64,000 nt of DNA, taken from positions 1,385,112 through 1,449,111 of the forward strand of contig CAUYUJ010018726.1 of the NCBI GenBank assembly GCA_963575745.1, in the 5' to 3' direction. Positions 31,519-43,149 of the stretch are shown piece after piece. Numbering within the stretch: the stretch's first letter is position 1; every line of letters starts with the position of its first letter. The notes beneath the pieces are model-generated. The model saw only the letters and a program-made list of their open reading frames with translations. It ran no database searches and was not told the DNA's origin. The position numbers and the translations under genes were made by a program. This DNA comes from Prorocentrum cordatum (Eukaryota > Sar > Dinophyceae > Prorocentrales > Prorocentraceae).

Positions 31519-31893
31519 TCAGAGCCCCACTTCCGCCTCCCATCGATCCAGTAGAATCGATGTGGTCAGTACATCCCCCCCCGAAACCAAACGCACGTTT
31601 GTCGTGCGACGTGGCGGCGCCCCAGAGCCCCAGATCTTGATGTTCGCGCCGAAGCCGGCGACTTCAGCCACAAGTCTGGCCCCGTGGGCCGCGTTTTGCG
31701 CGTCGGCCAAGCATACGAACCTGCGTTTGATTTCAAGGGGGGCTTGCAGGGGTTGGGTTCGGACGTCGCCACCTCCCCAGGAGAGGGCGGCCGCTCGTGT
31801 TTCGGGTGCCCCCGCTGCGGCCGAATCTTCAACGTGTTCTCGGAGGACTGCCGCGGCTGCCCGCGGCGCGGCCTCGGCGGCCTTCGCCGGCAT
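31519..31893 (-). CDS. Unrecognised coding-like ORF, 124 aa from internal ATG
   Basis: The frame is open from 32142, but its upstream 83 residues are Arg/Pro/Ser-rich low complexity, so I start at ATG 31893. The Ala-rich N-terminus (AAEAAPRAAAAVLREHVED) is followed by a balanced region: PLEIKRRFVCLADAQNAAHG, LVAEVAGFGANIKIWGSGAP and TTSILLDRWEAEVGL, then stop. The last 60 residues look like a folded protein and have GC-rich third positions. The opposite strand also has an open frame with a CPRCG motif (31684 onward), so strand is not certain. Could be an exon or a retroelement fragment; no family recognised. Confidence 0.35.
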   Translation of the reverse strand: MPAKAAEAAPRAAAAVLREHVEDSAAAGAPETRAAALSWGGGDVRTQPLQAPLEIKRRFVCLADAQNAAHGARLVAEVAGFGANIKIWGSGAPPRRTTNVRLVSGGDVLTTSILLDRWEAEVGL

Positions 31894-32160
31894 TCGTCGG
31901 CCCTGGCAGCGGCGCAGAGGGGCGTGCGGAGGCGAAACACACCGTCGTCGTTTCCGCTCTCGTTGCTTCCGTCGCCGACGTCGTCGGAGAACAGGAAGGC
32001 GCCGAGAAGGATGAGGACGAGAAGGGCAAAGGGGATGAGGAGGCGGAGGAAGACGAATGCGAAAGAGGAGGATGGTAGAAGTGGAAGAAAGAACGAGGAC
32101 AATGACGATTTCGACGACGCACGTGTTATAAAAAAGGGCCATGTGTGCCAGCGTGGACCG
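31894..32160. other. Intergenic, purine-rich
   Basis: AGGAGG/GAAGAC-rich stretch from 31985 to 32100; no supported gene. Confidence 0.45.
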
Positions 32161-32436
32161 CTAACAACAATGCATTGTCCTGTTATATGTGTTGGCTATC
32201 ATGTGAAACAACGCGGTGCAAGCTATGTGCTGGAGGCGATGGGATGCAAGCTACATGTTCAAACTTACACGGAGCACGACGTGTGGTGCCGGAGCGGTGC
32301 AGCCTTTGTGGTGCAAGGTGCGTGGTGCAAGTTGTGCGGTGCAACGTGTGTGGGAACTATGTGGTGCAAACAATGCGGTGTAGTCTACGTGGGGTAAGCT
32401 CCGTGGTGTAAACTATGTGGTGCAAACGTCGTGGTG

Positions 32437-32485
<49 letters not shown>

Positions 32486-32600
32486 CCTATATATGTATGT
32501 AACTGTGTGGTGCAGGCGCGTTGTGCAAGCTACGCGGTGCAAGTTATGTGGTGTGGGTTGTATGGTGCAAGCCGTATGGTGCGGCGACGGGCGGGGACGG
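32160..32600 (+). repeat. Degenerate GTGGTGCAAGCTATG repeat with central AT array
   Basis: GTGGTGCAAGTTGTGCGGTG-type words through 32200-32430 and 32500-32585, split by a perfect AT tract at 32438-32478. Confidence 0.8.
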
Positions 32601-32804
32601 GGCCGCCAGGCCCGCAGGCAGACTCTTCGTTGGGAAGCGTGCGTCGGCGACGAACCGCGAGCGGGGCCGCCGGGCCCCCAAGCGGGCCCGATGCCCCAGA
32701 AGGGAAGTGTGACGCCTCAGTGCAAACACTGCTCAGAGAGTTGATTCAATCGCTTCGCACACCCCGCCGGCCCATATTGTAGCATCGCTGGCACTTGCTT
32801 GCGT
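32601..32804. other. Intergenic, nothing recognised
   Basis: GGGCCGCC(A/G)GGCCC words at 32600 and 32663 only. Confidence 0.4.
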
Positions 32805-33420
32805 GCTTGGGGGGGGCATTTGGGGGACCTCCTGGGGCCGCTTGGGGGCGTCTTGGGGGCCTCCTGAGGGCCTCGTGGGGGCATCTTAGAGCCTCTTGGG
32901 GGCCTCTTGGGGCCTCTTGGGAGCCTTTCGGGGGCCTCGTGGGCGCTCCTGGGGGGTTCTCGGGGCCGAGGGCTCGAAATATCCGTTGGATCTCCCGTCT
33001 GGACCCCTTCTTGGAACCGTCTTGGGGGGCTCTTGGGCTGTCTTGGAAGCCTCTTGGGTCGTCTTGGGGCTATTTTGGGGCCCTCTTGGGGGCCTCTTGG
33101 GCCGTCTTGGGGCGATCTTGGGGGCCTCTTGGGCCGATTTTGACGTTGTGAAAGCTCCAGTGGCGAATATGCAACAAATATACGTCTTGGTTAAGGAATG
33201 GGACGATTTCTGCCTCTTGGGACACTCTTGGGACGCCGCTTGGGGGCCTATTGGGGCGTCTGGGAGCCATCTTGGGCGTCCTAAAGCGAGCGTGTGTCAT
33301 CTCGGAGCACTCTTGAACCATTTTGGGGGGCTCTTGGCGGCCTCGCGGCCCTTTTTGGGGCTCTCTGGAGGGCCTCGAGGGTGGCGCCCAGGAGGGAAAC
33401 CATCTCTGAGTCGGACCGCT
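32805..33420 (+). repeat. CTTGGG-family block, two sub-blocks
   Basis: Dense GGGGCCTCTTGGGGGCC units at 32805-33135 and again at 33215-33400, separated by unique GAAAGCTCCAGTGGCGAATA. Confidence 0.85.
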
Positions 33421-33639
33421 CGGGACCTTGCCGGGGTACTTTTCGTCTGGGGACCCCCAGTGGCGCGCGCGAGCTAGAAATATTGTTAACCAGTTGCCGG
33501 AGATCTTAGCACGCCTTTTGTCCGTTGGGCCGGCGATTTTTGTGTGTATACGTTCAGACATACATAGAGAGAGAGAGAGAGAGAGAGATTGAGAGAGAGA
33601 GAGAGAGAGAGAACAAAAGAAAGAAATAAAGAGAGAGAT
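33421..33639. repeat. Unassigned, ending in a GA microsatellite
   Basis: GAGAGA tract at 33567-33635 with short AAAGAAA interruptions. Confidence 0.8.
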
Positions 33640-34010
33640 ATCGGAGGTTGGGAGCTGAGATCGCAGTGAAACGGAGATCCCCCACCGGGAAATCGGTTTC
33701 GGTCTCGTGTTCGTGTCGTGCGTGCTGGCGAGGCGAAGCTGCGCGTGATCCTCCTGTAGCTAGGCCGAAGTAGGAGCGAAAGTCCTTTCCCGTCCGCCGG
33801 TGGCTGGGACGTGTCCCAGTTGGGCTGGGCGGTGTCCCACGTGTCCCGGGTGTCAGTAGGAGCGAAGGTCCGTTTCCCGTCCGCCGGTGGTCGGGAGGTG
33901 TCCCAGTTGGGCCGGGCGGTGTCCCGGGTGTCCTGGGTGTCCCGGGCGTCCCGGCGCTAACGCATTGCGCCAATGTCATAATTCCTTGTTGTTCGGCGCT
34001 TGCGGCGGGC
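33640..34010 (+). repeat. Dispersed GTGTCCC-tailed element, copy 2
   Basis: TCGGAGGTTGGGAGCTGAGA, CGGGAAATCGGTTTCGGTCT, GGCGAGGCGAAGCTGCG, CGTCCGCCGGTGG twice, then a GTGTCCCGGGTGTCC tail and CGGCGCTTGCGGCGGGC. Confidence 0.75.
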
Positions 34011-34600
34011 TTTCTTATCCAATCCAGCTTATCTGATCCAATCCATCTTGTCCAACCCAATACATCTTATATTATCCAAACAATACTGTCCCATCTTATC
34101 GTATCCCACCCAATCCAACCCACCCAACCCAATCCATCAATTCATTTGGTTCTGCGCCTGCGGCTGGCCAAACCAATCCATCTTATATTATCCGATCCGT
34201 TTCTCCCAATTCAACCCATTTTATCTTGTCCAATCCATCGTACATCGAATCCAATCCACCCAACCCAATCCATCAATTCACTTTAGTCGGCGCCTGTGGC
34301 GGGCCATTTCTCATCCAATCCAGCTTACCTTATCCAATCCATCTTGTCCAATCCAATCCATATTCTGTTGTCCAACCCATATTGTCCCATCTTACCTCAT
34401 CCCACCCACACCAATCCATCCAGCCCAATCCATCCATTCATTTGTTTATCCGCCTGCGGCTGGCCAACCCAATCCATATTATCATATCCAATCCATCTCT
34501 TCCAATCCATCCCATCCAATCTTACCCAATCCATCTTATCCCATCCAATCCAATCCAATCCACCCAACCCGATCCATCAATTCATTTTTGTCGGCGCTTG
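34011..34600 (+). repeat. ATCCAATCC array with about 300-bp higher-order unit, array 1
   Basis: Degenerate 9-bp TCCAATCCA units. Two punctuating words alternate: type A, CGGCGCTTGCGGCGGGC-like, at about 33990, 34286 and 34588; type B, CTGCGCCTGCGGCTGGCC-like, at about 34150 and 34452. Confidence 0.85.
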
Positions 34601-35027
34601 GGCGCGATCGCGGCAGACTGCGAGGCTCGAGCGTTCGGCGCCCTTGCCTTCGGAAGCCGCCTCATGGCGTCCCTCCGTCCGCCTGCCATGGCGCCTCCCG
34701 CGGCGCGCATTCTCCGCGCGGCGCTCCCGGGGCCAGGCGCTGCCAGCCTTGGGGGCGGTGGCGCTGGCCAGGCTCTGCCAGCCCTGACTGGCGCGGCCTA
34801 CCCATGGTCGCGCAGGGAAGCGCAACGGTTCGAATACTCCCCGCAATCTTTGGCCCGTACGTATGCGTGTACTATGTGTATATGTCTATGCATGTGTATA
34901 TCTAAATGTATACGCACATGAATGTGTATGAGCGTATGGATACACGCATGAATGTATGCACCCATGTTTACACACACTTATGTGCTACATCTATCTCTAC
35001 ACGTACATATACGCGTGCGCGTACAAT
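34601..35027. other. Intergenic; TATGTGTATA-rich end
   Basis: 34860-35015 is a degenerate ATGTGTATA/CACATGAATG stretch. 34600-34860 is GC-rich with no recognised gene. Confidence 0.5.
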
Positions 35028-35395
35028 TCGATCGGAGGTTTGGGGTGAGATCGCAGCAAAACGGACCCCCCCCGCCGGGAAATCGGTTTCGGTTTCGCGT
35101 TCGCGTCGCGCGCGCGGGCGAGGCGAAGCTGCGCGCGATCCTTCTGTAGCTTGGCCGAAGTGGGAGCGAAAGTCCGCCCCCCGTCCTCCGGTGGCCGGGA
35201 GGCGCCCCAGTCGGGCCGGGCGGCGCCCCGGGTGTCCCAAGCGCCGGCAGGAGCGAGAGTCCGTCCCGTCCGCCGGCGGCCGGGGGGCGCCCCAGTTGGG
35301 TTGGGCGGCGCCCTGGGTGTCTCGGGCGCGCCGGGCGTCCTGGCGCCAACGCGCGTCGCCCGCGTCGTAATTCATTGTTTCGGCGCTCGCGGCGG
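35028..35395 (+). repeat. Dispersed GTGTCCC-tailed element, copy 3
   Basis: TCGGAGGTTTGGGGTGAGAT, CGGGAAATCGGTTTCGGTTT and GGCGAGGCGAAGCTGCG, then a duplicated CGGGCGGCGCC module. It precedes an ATCCAATCC array, as copy 2 does. Confidence 0.75.
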
Positions 35396-35935
35396 GCTAT
35401 CTATCCAATCCAGCGCATCGCATCCAAACCGCATTGTCAACTTCGATATATATTATATTATCCAACCCATGTTGTCCCAACATTCGTTATCCCACCCCAT
35501 CCAATCCAACCAGCCCCACCCATCATTTCACGTGTATCTGCGCCTGCGGCGGGCCAGTCCAATCCATCTTATCCCGCCCATTTCCCCCGCCCCAACCCAT
35601 CATATATGATCCAATCCATCTTGCCCCGTCGAATCCAATCCGCCCAACCCAATCCATCAATTTATTTTAGTCGGCGATTGCGGCGGGCTTTCTTATCCAA
35701 TCCAGATTATCAGATCCAATCCATATTGTCCAACCCAATCCGTTTTATTTTATCAAACCCATTTTTGTTCTATCTTACCTTATTCCACCCAGCCCAATCC
35801 AATTCAATCCATCCATTCATGTGTTTTGCGCCTGATGTGGGCCAATTCAACCCGTATAATCCTATCCAATCCATCTTTTCCAATCCGACCATCTTATTTA
35901 TCCAATCCATCATATCACATCCTATACAATCCACC
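35396..35935 (+). repeat. ATCCAATCC array with higher-order unit, array 2
   Basis: Type A words at about 35378 and 35668, type B at about 35537 and 35827, giving a ~290-bp dimer. Confidence 0.85.
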
Positions 35936-36034
35936 GATGTGTCGGTCGACGGATCGGTAGATACTGGGAATTCATCGTCATCGCGATCACTGTTGCGGTG
36001 GAGGGACATTATGATAAAGGGGATAGGGAGAGAA

Positions 36035-36091
<57 letters not shown>

Positions 36092-36355
36092 AAAGGCGAG
36101 AGAGAGAGACATAGACAGATACACCGAGAGGGATTGATGGAGAGACAGAGACACATATATAGTATATTAAGGTGACAGGTTGGGGGCCAGCCAGGGTGGG
36201 CATTTGATTTCAATCCCCCCTTCCAGCTTCCTTATCGCCCGCACGGCGGTCATATAGGTACATATGCATATACAAATGCACGAGTGGCCTTCGGTCCATA
36301 CCGCTACCGCGCCTGGTCTGCGGGTATAAAGCCTGTTGGGTGGTCGTTGAGATCT
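35936..36355. other. Intergenic with GA microsatellite
   Basis: GA/GAAAGA tract 36028-36105. The short word at 36227-36256 is shared with 26.8 kb. Confidence 0.7.
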
Positions 36356-36359
36356 GGTG

Positions 36360-36915
36360 GGGGGCCTTTTTTCGGGAGCCTCTTGGAGGCAGTTTTGGGA
36401 CCTCTTGGGGGCCGGTTGGGGCTTTTTCTGTTTTTTTTGGGGCGGAGGCCTTTTGGGGCCTCTTGAAGGCCGTTTGGGGGCCTGTTGGGGCCCTTTGGGC
36501 GCCTCTGGAGGCCTCCTGGGGGCCTGGGGCGGGCGGCTCGGATTTTCTGTTCGTGTTCTCTTTCTTTTTTGCCCCTTTTGAGACCGTGTTGGGGCCCTTT
36601 GGGACAGTCCTGGGCGCCTCTTGGGCGGTTTTGGGGCGCTTTTGGGCCGTCTCGGGGCCTGTTGGAGGCCTGTGGGTCCAGAGCGCCGGAAAGCAGAACA
36701 GGCGAGAATTCCACACCGCTTCAAATACGTAGAAAAATTGATTTTGCTTTTTGGGGAGCCTTTTGGAGGCCTCTTGTGACTTGTTGCGTTTCGGAGGCCT
36801 CTTCGGCCATCTTCAAGCCATCTCGGGCATCTTCGAGCGGTCCTGGGGCGACTTGGTGCTCTCTGTGACCGTTTTGGGAGCTTCTTGGAGCCGTTTGGGC
36901 TCGTTTTGGGACCCT
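36360..36915 (+). repeat. CTTGGG-family block, T-rich variant
   Basis: Units here are GGCCTTTTGGGGCC/CTTTTTTGGGG, in two sub-blocks (36360-36680 and 36745-36915) separated by CAAATACGTAGAAAAATTG. Confidence 0.8.
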
Positions 36916-37162
36916 CGTGGGGGGGGGTAGGCCGACGCGAGCGATTGTGGCGGACCCCGGGAAATCCAAAAAACGCCCAGGAACAAATACTTACAGTTTT
37001 GGCTGCAACAGCAGCACTGCCCTCTCAGTGCTGCATGAGCCTTGGGGCACTCCATATTGTGCCGGAGGCAACACGGCATATTATGCGTATGCATGTGTAT
37101 ATGTCGGTGTGTATACATATATATATATATATGTGTATACATATATAAACATACATATATAC

Positions 37163-37194
<32 letters not shown>

Positions 37195-37310
37195 GTATAT
37201 GATTTTGCGTTTATTTATATGTATATATATAAATAAATAATACACATATGTGTATATGTGTGTGTGCGTATATATATATATATAATACTGTCCAGCGCGG
37301 GCCCAACACA
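36916..37310. repeat. Unassigned then TA/ATAC microsatellites
   Basis: 37107-37290 is mostly TATATA and ACATATAT. Confidence 0.85.
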
Positions 37311-37319
37311 TTGCGTCAT

Positions 37320-37560
37320 TGTTGTGTGAAGGTGTCAGCTATGTGGTGTAAGCTATTTGGTGGACGCGTTGTTGCTTGAGGTGATGCGGTGCAAATTTCC
37401 TGTGGTAAAATATGTGGTGCAACTTAGGTCGTGTAAGCTAGGTGGTGCGAACTAGAGGTGGAACACATGGTGTGTAAACCGTGGTGTAAGCTGCGTTGTG
37501 TAACGTATGATATGTGAGCTGTGTGGTGCAATCAACGTGCTGTGAGCTATGTGTGTCGCA
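37320..37560 (+). repeat. Degenerate GTGGTGTAAGCTATGTG repeat
   Basis: Words such as TATGTGGTGTAAGCTATTTG recur about every 18-25 bp. Confidence 0.7.
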
Positions 37561-38934
37561 GTTCCTGAAGCCAGCCAGCCAGCCCAGAAGCCAGCAATTG
37601 GCTTCCAGCTAGCCCAGAAGGGGCATCTCCGCCACCCCTGTGGCGCACAGGAGGAGGGGGGGCCAGGGGAGTGTGCGACGGTTTGAGCTGGCGCGGAGGC
37701 GTTGGACATGCGCTGCTAATGGCAACAGTGGTGCAGAGGGCCAGGGGTGTGGATGGAATGGTGGGTGGAACATGGTACGTGATGGTGGCACTTGTCTGAT
37801 GGGGGGCTGGAGCAGGGATGGTTGGTGCATGTGCCTTGCTTGCCACGGGCATTATCTCCCCCACACCTCCCGTTAGTTTCCCATTCTCCGTCCTCCTCCC
37901 CTCGCTCTCATTCCTCCTTTTCCTCCTCCGCCCTTCGTTTGCTTCTTCCTCCCCCCAGGGTACCATCGCGTTCTCGATCTCCTGCCGAGGACGAGCAGTA
38001 CCACGCAGTTGTGGCGCTGAATCACATGGACAAGCGCGTCCACTTCGCCCCGTGGACGGAGCCACGGTCAGCAGTGGACGTTGCCAGTCTGCAGAAAAGC
38101 CGAGTCGCGCGCGCGCGCGCTCGGGACGAGTGGGGGGGGACGAGCGGATTTGGACAGAGAAGGAAGAGCAGGCGGTGGTTGGTGAATGAGGAAGAGGAGG
38201 AGGAGGAGGAGGAGGAGGAGGAGGAGGAGGAGGAGGAGGAGGAGCTACAGCAGGGGTAGCAGGCAGGAGGAATGATGAGGGGGATGGGGGTTGGGGGGAG
38301 GGAGCTGAGAACAGGGTGGATGCATGGAGGAGGGAGGCGCCAAAAGAGGGGAGGGAGGATGATGGGGTATGGGATGGCTAAGTACGGAATCCTACTGGCA
38401 GGACAGCCGCAGAATTCAAAGCATAAGCAAGCGTATCAGTAGAGGCCTGCACCGCACGTCCTCGTCCGTCATTGCGACGATGACGATTGTCAGTGCCACT
38501 GTCGATGTAACTACGTTCTTTTCGGGACCAAGGGCAGCATACGACAAGCTTCCTACCTCTACATCCAACGGCGCTTCTGATCAACACTCTCATGCGATGG
38601 CCAATGAACACAGCACAAACTATATGGTTCAGTTCTGGTATGGGAGAGTGATACTGGTTTTGCATCTCGGCGGGTGCTGAAACGTAAGTCATTGCAGAAG
38701 CAGGAGGAGGAACAGCAGCATGAAGTGGGCGTGGGACGAAGAGGATCAGGAGCAGGGGCTGGCGGAAGTGGGCCTTCTTCTTCCCTCCTCTTCCCACTCC
38801 AGTCTCTTTCCCTTCCTCGAGCCCACGCTGGCGGAGCCAGCACCTTGCACACATAGCCGATGAGGGTGGATGGGCGCTAAGCGCGCCAGCGACAAGCATC
38901 TGTGCTAGCGGTGTTTGATGGCCTGCGGCCCATC
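37561..38934. other. Intergenic; GGA tract; no supported gene
   Basis: AGCCAGC(A)AT/AGCCAGCCAGCCC words at 37568-37620, a GGA tract at 38189-38252 and a GCGCGCGC run at 38107. Open frames lack recognisable motifs. Confidence 0.5.
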
Positions 38935-39440
38935 CCGCCAGAAGTCCCTGGGGTGCCTTGGAGGCCATCTTGGGCCCTATTCGAGCCGTCTCGTATGGTC
39001 TTTGGGCCCATTTCGAGGCTCTCTTGAGCTGTTTTGGCGATGTCTGGGGCCCTCAGGCTGTCTTGGACTTCTCGGTAGGCCGTCTTGGAGGCCTCTTGAA
39101 GCCCTCTTGAAGGCCTTTTGGGTATCACCTCGTAGCATTATGCTTGTTTCTTGGGGGCCCTCTGTGGCAACTTAGTCCGAACAGGCGAGACTTGTCGAAC
39201 GATAGAGCCCTGCACGTTTGGGCTTTCCAGGCCTATTCGAGAGCGTCCTGGAGGCTCTCGTGGGTGTCCTGGAGTCTCTTGTGGCCCTTACGTTCTTGAG
39301 CGCTTCGGAGCTCCCGCAGGGGTCTCTCGGGGCCGTGTTCCGCGGGTTTGGCCTCCGGAAGCTTCCTCCCCGGCAGGCCCCGGGAGCTTGAGGAAGGCTC
39401 TCCGGCAGGCCCCGTGGCAGACTGGTAGTCAGAGCCCTGC
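38935..39440 (+). repeat. CTTGGG-family block, degenerate
   Basis: GCCATCTTGGGCCC/GAGGCTCTCTTGAGC units to about 39140, then a weaker CCTGGAGGCTCTCGTGG region. Confidence 0.6.
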
Positions 39441-40454
39441 ATTTCTGTGGGCCCTCGGGGCACTCCCAGGACGTGCCGCAGGCGCGGTCGCCGACAGGCG
39501 CACAAACGCACAGTTTCTTGTTGCCGGACGTCGCGGCCTCGCGCTCAGCGACGAGGCAGAGAACGTGAGCAGGTGCCCACACCCACCCCGGCTCTCGCGC
39601 TCCACGGCAGGCCAGTTGCCTCGACGCCGAGCCTCGGCGCGGTGGTCCTCGCTCCCCCTCGCTCCTCCCCGCCGCTTCCCCCGCTCCCCGCCGCCCTCGT
39701 CCTCTTCCCGGCGGCGTGCGCGGGGGGGGGAAAGCGAGGGGGGGCAGGCCCTCTTCGGGGGGCGGCGGGTTTTCGCAGAAGCCCTCTGGCCTTGTGAGAA
39801 GTGCTCTGTATACTTGTTTGGGGAATCATCGAGGATGACCCTGGACCCTAAAAGCACAGTGAGGACGTGGACTCACGCAGGTCCCCGTCTTTGTATTACT
39901 GTATTAGGGATAGTGATTCTGGGCGGTTTGGTTCGATACATCTGCAGAACCATACCCCCCATCCCTAATGTTTTTGTTCCTCCTAGCTTCAGTCCCCTCC
40001 CAAAGGGTTAGGGGTCCTCTTTTGGTTCATCGGGGAAGGCGTAGACCGCTTCTCATAGGGCCCGAGGCCACCTTCCGAGCCTTCCGAGAGGGCCCGCCCC
40101 CTCTGACTTCCCCCCCGCGCTCGCCGTCAATGTAAGTTTTTTTGCGGGAGGCAGGGGGAAGTCTGGGCTCTGGGCGTCCTGGCGGGATGCGGGTGGCCAG
40201 GGGAGCCCTGGCAAAGCCCATGTGCTTTCAACGCCGCCTTCGACAGGCAGAGCTGCCACGAAACCTCCTCCGATACGTGTGCGCCTCTTGGCGGTGATGC
40301 TTGACGCTTCGCATATCTCGGACAGGTCATCAGAGACGAGGCCCATGAGAGTTCCCCGACTCAGGAGGGAGATTGAAGAAGGAGAAACGGATAAGGAGGA
40401 TAATGAGGAGAACGATGAACGGGGGGACCCACAGATCTAGGACGAGGACCATGA
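39441..40454. other. Intergenic, GC-rich; possible element-end word
   Basis: No supported gene. GCTTGACGCTTCGCATATC (about 40299) resembles the left-end word CTAGACGCTTCGCRT of the element at 47020 and 59671. Confidence 0.45.
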
Positions 40455-40496
40455 TCATGAGCATGAGCATGATCATGATGATGATGATGAAGATGC

Positions 40497-40544
<48 letters not shown>

Positions 40545-40801
40545 GTATGATGAGTATGATGATGATGCTGATGATGATCATGCTGATGATGATGCTGATG
40601 ATGCTGATGCTGATGCTGATGCTGCTGCTGATGATGACGATGCTGCTGCTGATGATGACGATGATGCTGATGATGATGATGCTGGTGATGATGCTGATGC
40701 TGATGCTGATGCTGATGATGATGATGATGATGACGATGATGCTAATGACAATGCTGATGATGATGCTGCTGATGCTGCTGATGATGCTGATGCTTATGAG
40801 A

Positions 40802-40856
<55 letters not shown>

Positions 40857-40925
40857 GGAGGAGGAGGAGGAGGAGGAGGAGGAGGAGGAGGAGGAGCGAG
40901 AAGAAGAAGAAGAAGAAGAAGAAGT
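40455..40925 (+). repeat. ATG/CTG array followed by GGA and AGA tracts
   Basis: ATG with CTG and GAC substitutions to 40855, then GGA to about 40895, then AGA. Confidence 0.95.
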
Positions 40926-41390
40926 GTCGGCAGAAAACCCCTCCTCGGCGCTGAGGGTGGGCCCGACCCAGTGGGGACGGGGACAGGCTCGCCGTCGTCG
41001 TGCGCGACCGCGTCGCCCAGAGGCCAACGAGCCGGCGCGCCGCGCCGCGGCCGGACTGCCTGACCCCGAGCCCGGCGCCTCGACCGCCGCCGCGGCAGCC
41101 GCGCCGTAGGCCTTGCCCCGGGGGAGTCGGGGTTCCAGCGTTGATCGGTGGCCCTCTCCAAGTCATGGCAACAATCACGACGGCAGTGTTTTGGCAGCGT
41201 TCCGCCTCGGGGAGGGCCCTCGCCGGGCCGCGGGACCATCACCACGCGACTCAGGATGAAGAATTGGTCCTGGGGGGGCCATGCGATTAAAAGTCATGAC
41301 GCCAGGGGTCTGGGTTTAGAGATAGTCTTTTCATCCCCTGGCGAGAACGGTCGTGGCCAGAGGGGTGGGGAGGAGGGGAGGATGGGATCG
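40926..41390. other. GC-rich intergenic, no gene
   Basis: CGCGCCGCGCCGCGGCC at 41036 and similar; no recognisable gene. Confidence 0.5.
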
Positions 41391-41506
41391 GTCACGTCAC
41401 GATTCGCGCCGGCGCCGCCTGTGAATGCTGAGAGATGGTTCATTCCACATGACGTGACGTGACAAGGGCTCATTCCCATGTTGCCAGGGCCGAATCGTGA
41501 CGTGAC
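41391..41506. repeat. 116-bp segment bounded by perfect 16-bp inverted repeats
   Basis: GTCACGTCACGATTCG (41391-41406) and its exact complement CGAATCGTGACGTGAC (41491-41506); TGACGTGACGTGAC also lies inside (41450-41463). Stem-loop or small MITE; no target duplication seen. Confidence 0.7.
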
Positions 41507-41554
41507 AAAGGGGGGGGCGGGGCAGGGACGACTACCATGGTCTGGGCCTCTCAA

Positions 41555-41700
41555 ATGTGGTCCGAGCAGCTGGGGTCGAAAGGTCACCCTGGATTGATGA
41601 TGCATCGACGATGCGGCTCGATGTGGAGCCATAGCATTCCGACGCCGATGGCGCCGTTGCATCGCCGATCCAGACAGGGGAATCAGCATCAGCAGGCTCG
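41555..41700. repeat. Diverged copy of the 150-bp inverted-repeat element
   Basis: GGTCCGAGCAGCTGGGGTCG, then GATGCATCGACGATGC, CTCGATGTGGAGC, CGACGCCGATGGCGCC and TTGCATCGCCGAT parallel 24135-24284. The right inverted end is not evident. Confidence 0.5.
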
Positions 41701-42299
41701 TTTGGTGGTTGTGACATTTGTCTCATTGTTGCATGATGAGTAGTGACATGCCTAAGGCGTTGTGCAAAGAATTGCGTGTCGAAGCTGGGACATGTAGTGT
41801 CGATGGGAATTTTGGCGCGAGGAGAACAAGTAGGTACTCACCACAGAAGGTGCCCGCATGTGTTTCGGGAGCGGGGGGAGCAAGGGAAATCGTACAGTTT
41901 GCAGTTGGGCGCATACGACATGCAGTCACGAATCCTTCCAGTCAGCGTGTGGTCGAATTGCAGTCGAAGGCTTGGTGTTGCATCATTTTTTTCCTTCTGC
42001 GGCGTGTATATGCTGTCGTCAAGACTGGTCGACCGACATGTGGAAGCTCCACATTCGAGGTTTGATTGCGTATTGCAGCTGGACGGGGGTTAAGGGCCGA
42101 AACGTCTAAATGCTGGGGATTTCGATGCTGAGGTCGGGCCATGTAGCTGGGATAACGAAAGCGACATCTCAGGGCCGAACCCAATTCGACATCGCGCTGC
42201 GCGCGGAAGGTGGCTAATGACGCCGGCAGCCATCACGGATTGGCTTTGGGTCGCATCTTGGTTGTTGTCAGAGCGGACAAACTTTGGATTCTTCCTGGG
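41701..42299. other. Intergenic, lower GC, no supported gene
   Basis: Open frames up to 116 codons lack motifs and overlap each other. Confidence 0.4.
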
Positions 42300-42830
42300 C
42301 AGACTTTGCAGAAATAGGCCGGTTACCTATGAGTGGAATCTCGTACCAAGTCGGACATGTGATTTTGCCAGCTGTGCCAGTTGTTGGGCATGGAGTCAGA
42401 CCAAAGAGCGGTCGAGTTTCGCATTCCCACAGGGCGCCAGAGCGGCAGCCAGAAAAGAGGCGTCAGCCAAAATATGTTCCTGCAGGCTTCCTGCAGGATC
42501 CGACTCGGATCCCAGCGAGATCTCAATGGGAGACCAGTCGGGTTTCAATACTTTCCAAAAGCCACCCGCAGGTTTCCATTCAGACTAATTGCTGCGCCCG
42601 CCCGCCGCCCTCCGTCTGTGTAACCCCGGGGAACATCGAAGAACCCTGCATTCATCCAGCGAAAAGATGTGGCATCTGGCACCCTGGAAGCATTTCACCG
42701 TCACCGGGCGCCCCCCGTCTACCCATCTCCCTCCAAGACGATCCTAGTGTGATCGCGGTGGGATCCAAATGAGACCCGTGTCAGATTTTACCTGAGCTCC
42801 TTTCGGCATTCGATAGAACTTCATTGGCGC
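42300..42830 (+). repeat. Diverged relative of the 46.4-46.7 kb block
   Basis: CAGGTTTCCATTCAGACTAATTGCTGCGCCCGC (42568-42600, first 20 bases and following) corresponds to GATTTCATTCGGGTTAATTG with GCGCCCACGC at 46648 and 51452. AGTCGG and GGAATCTC words recur in the same manner. Confidence 0.4.
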
Positions 42831-43149
42831 CCCAAGCTTCTAGAACGCAAGTTCTTTTCGCATGTAATTCCATGGTTTTCCGAGGCGGATCACGGTACTG
42901 TTTCCATATGTTGTGAGCGGGAGCCCATATCAGAGTGAGGGGGCCGAGCGGTCGTTCATTGTCCTTAGGTGCGTGGTTGAAGTGGGGATCCGTAGTGGGG
43001 ATTATGCGTGTTGCTGTTGTTGTTAACGTTGTTGAGTCTTAATTTCTAGACAGTTATGATTGTTGGACCCCTTATAGGCGCCCTGGTGCTCTCGCCGAGG
43101 CGCCGGCTACATTTTCACCGAACATGAGGCTCACGCTCGAGCGGTTTGG
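42831..43149. other. Intergenic; GCTCTCGCCGAGGCGCCGGC word
   Basis: 43089-43108 resembles words at 51998 and 52032 (CTCTCGCTGAGGCGCCGGC). Otherwise nothing. Confidence 0.45.
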
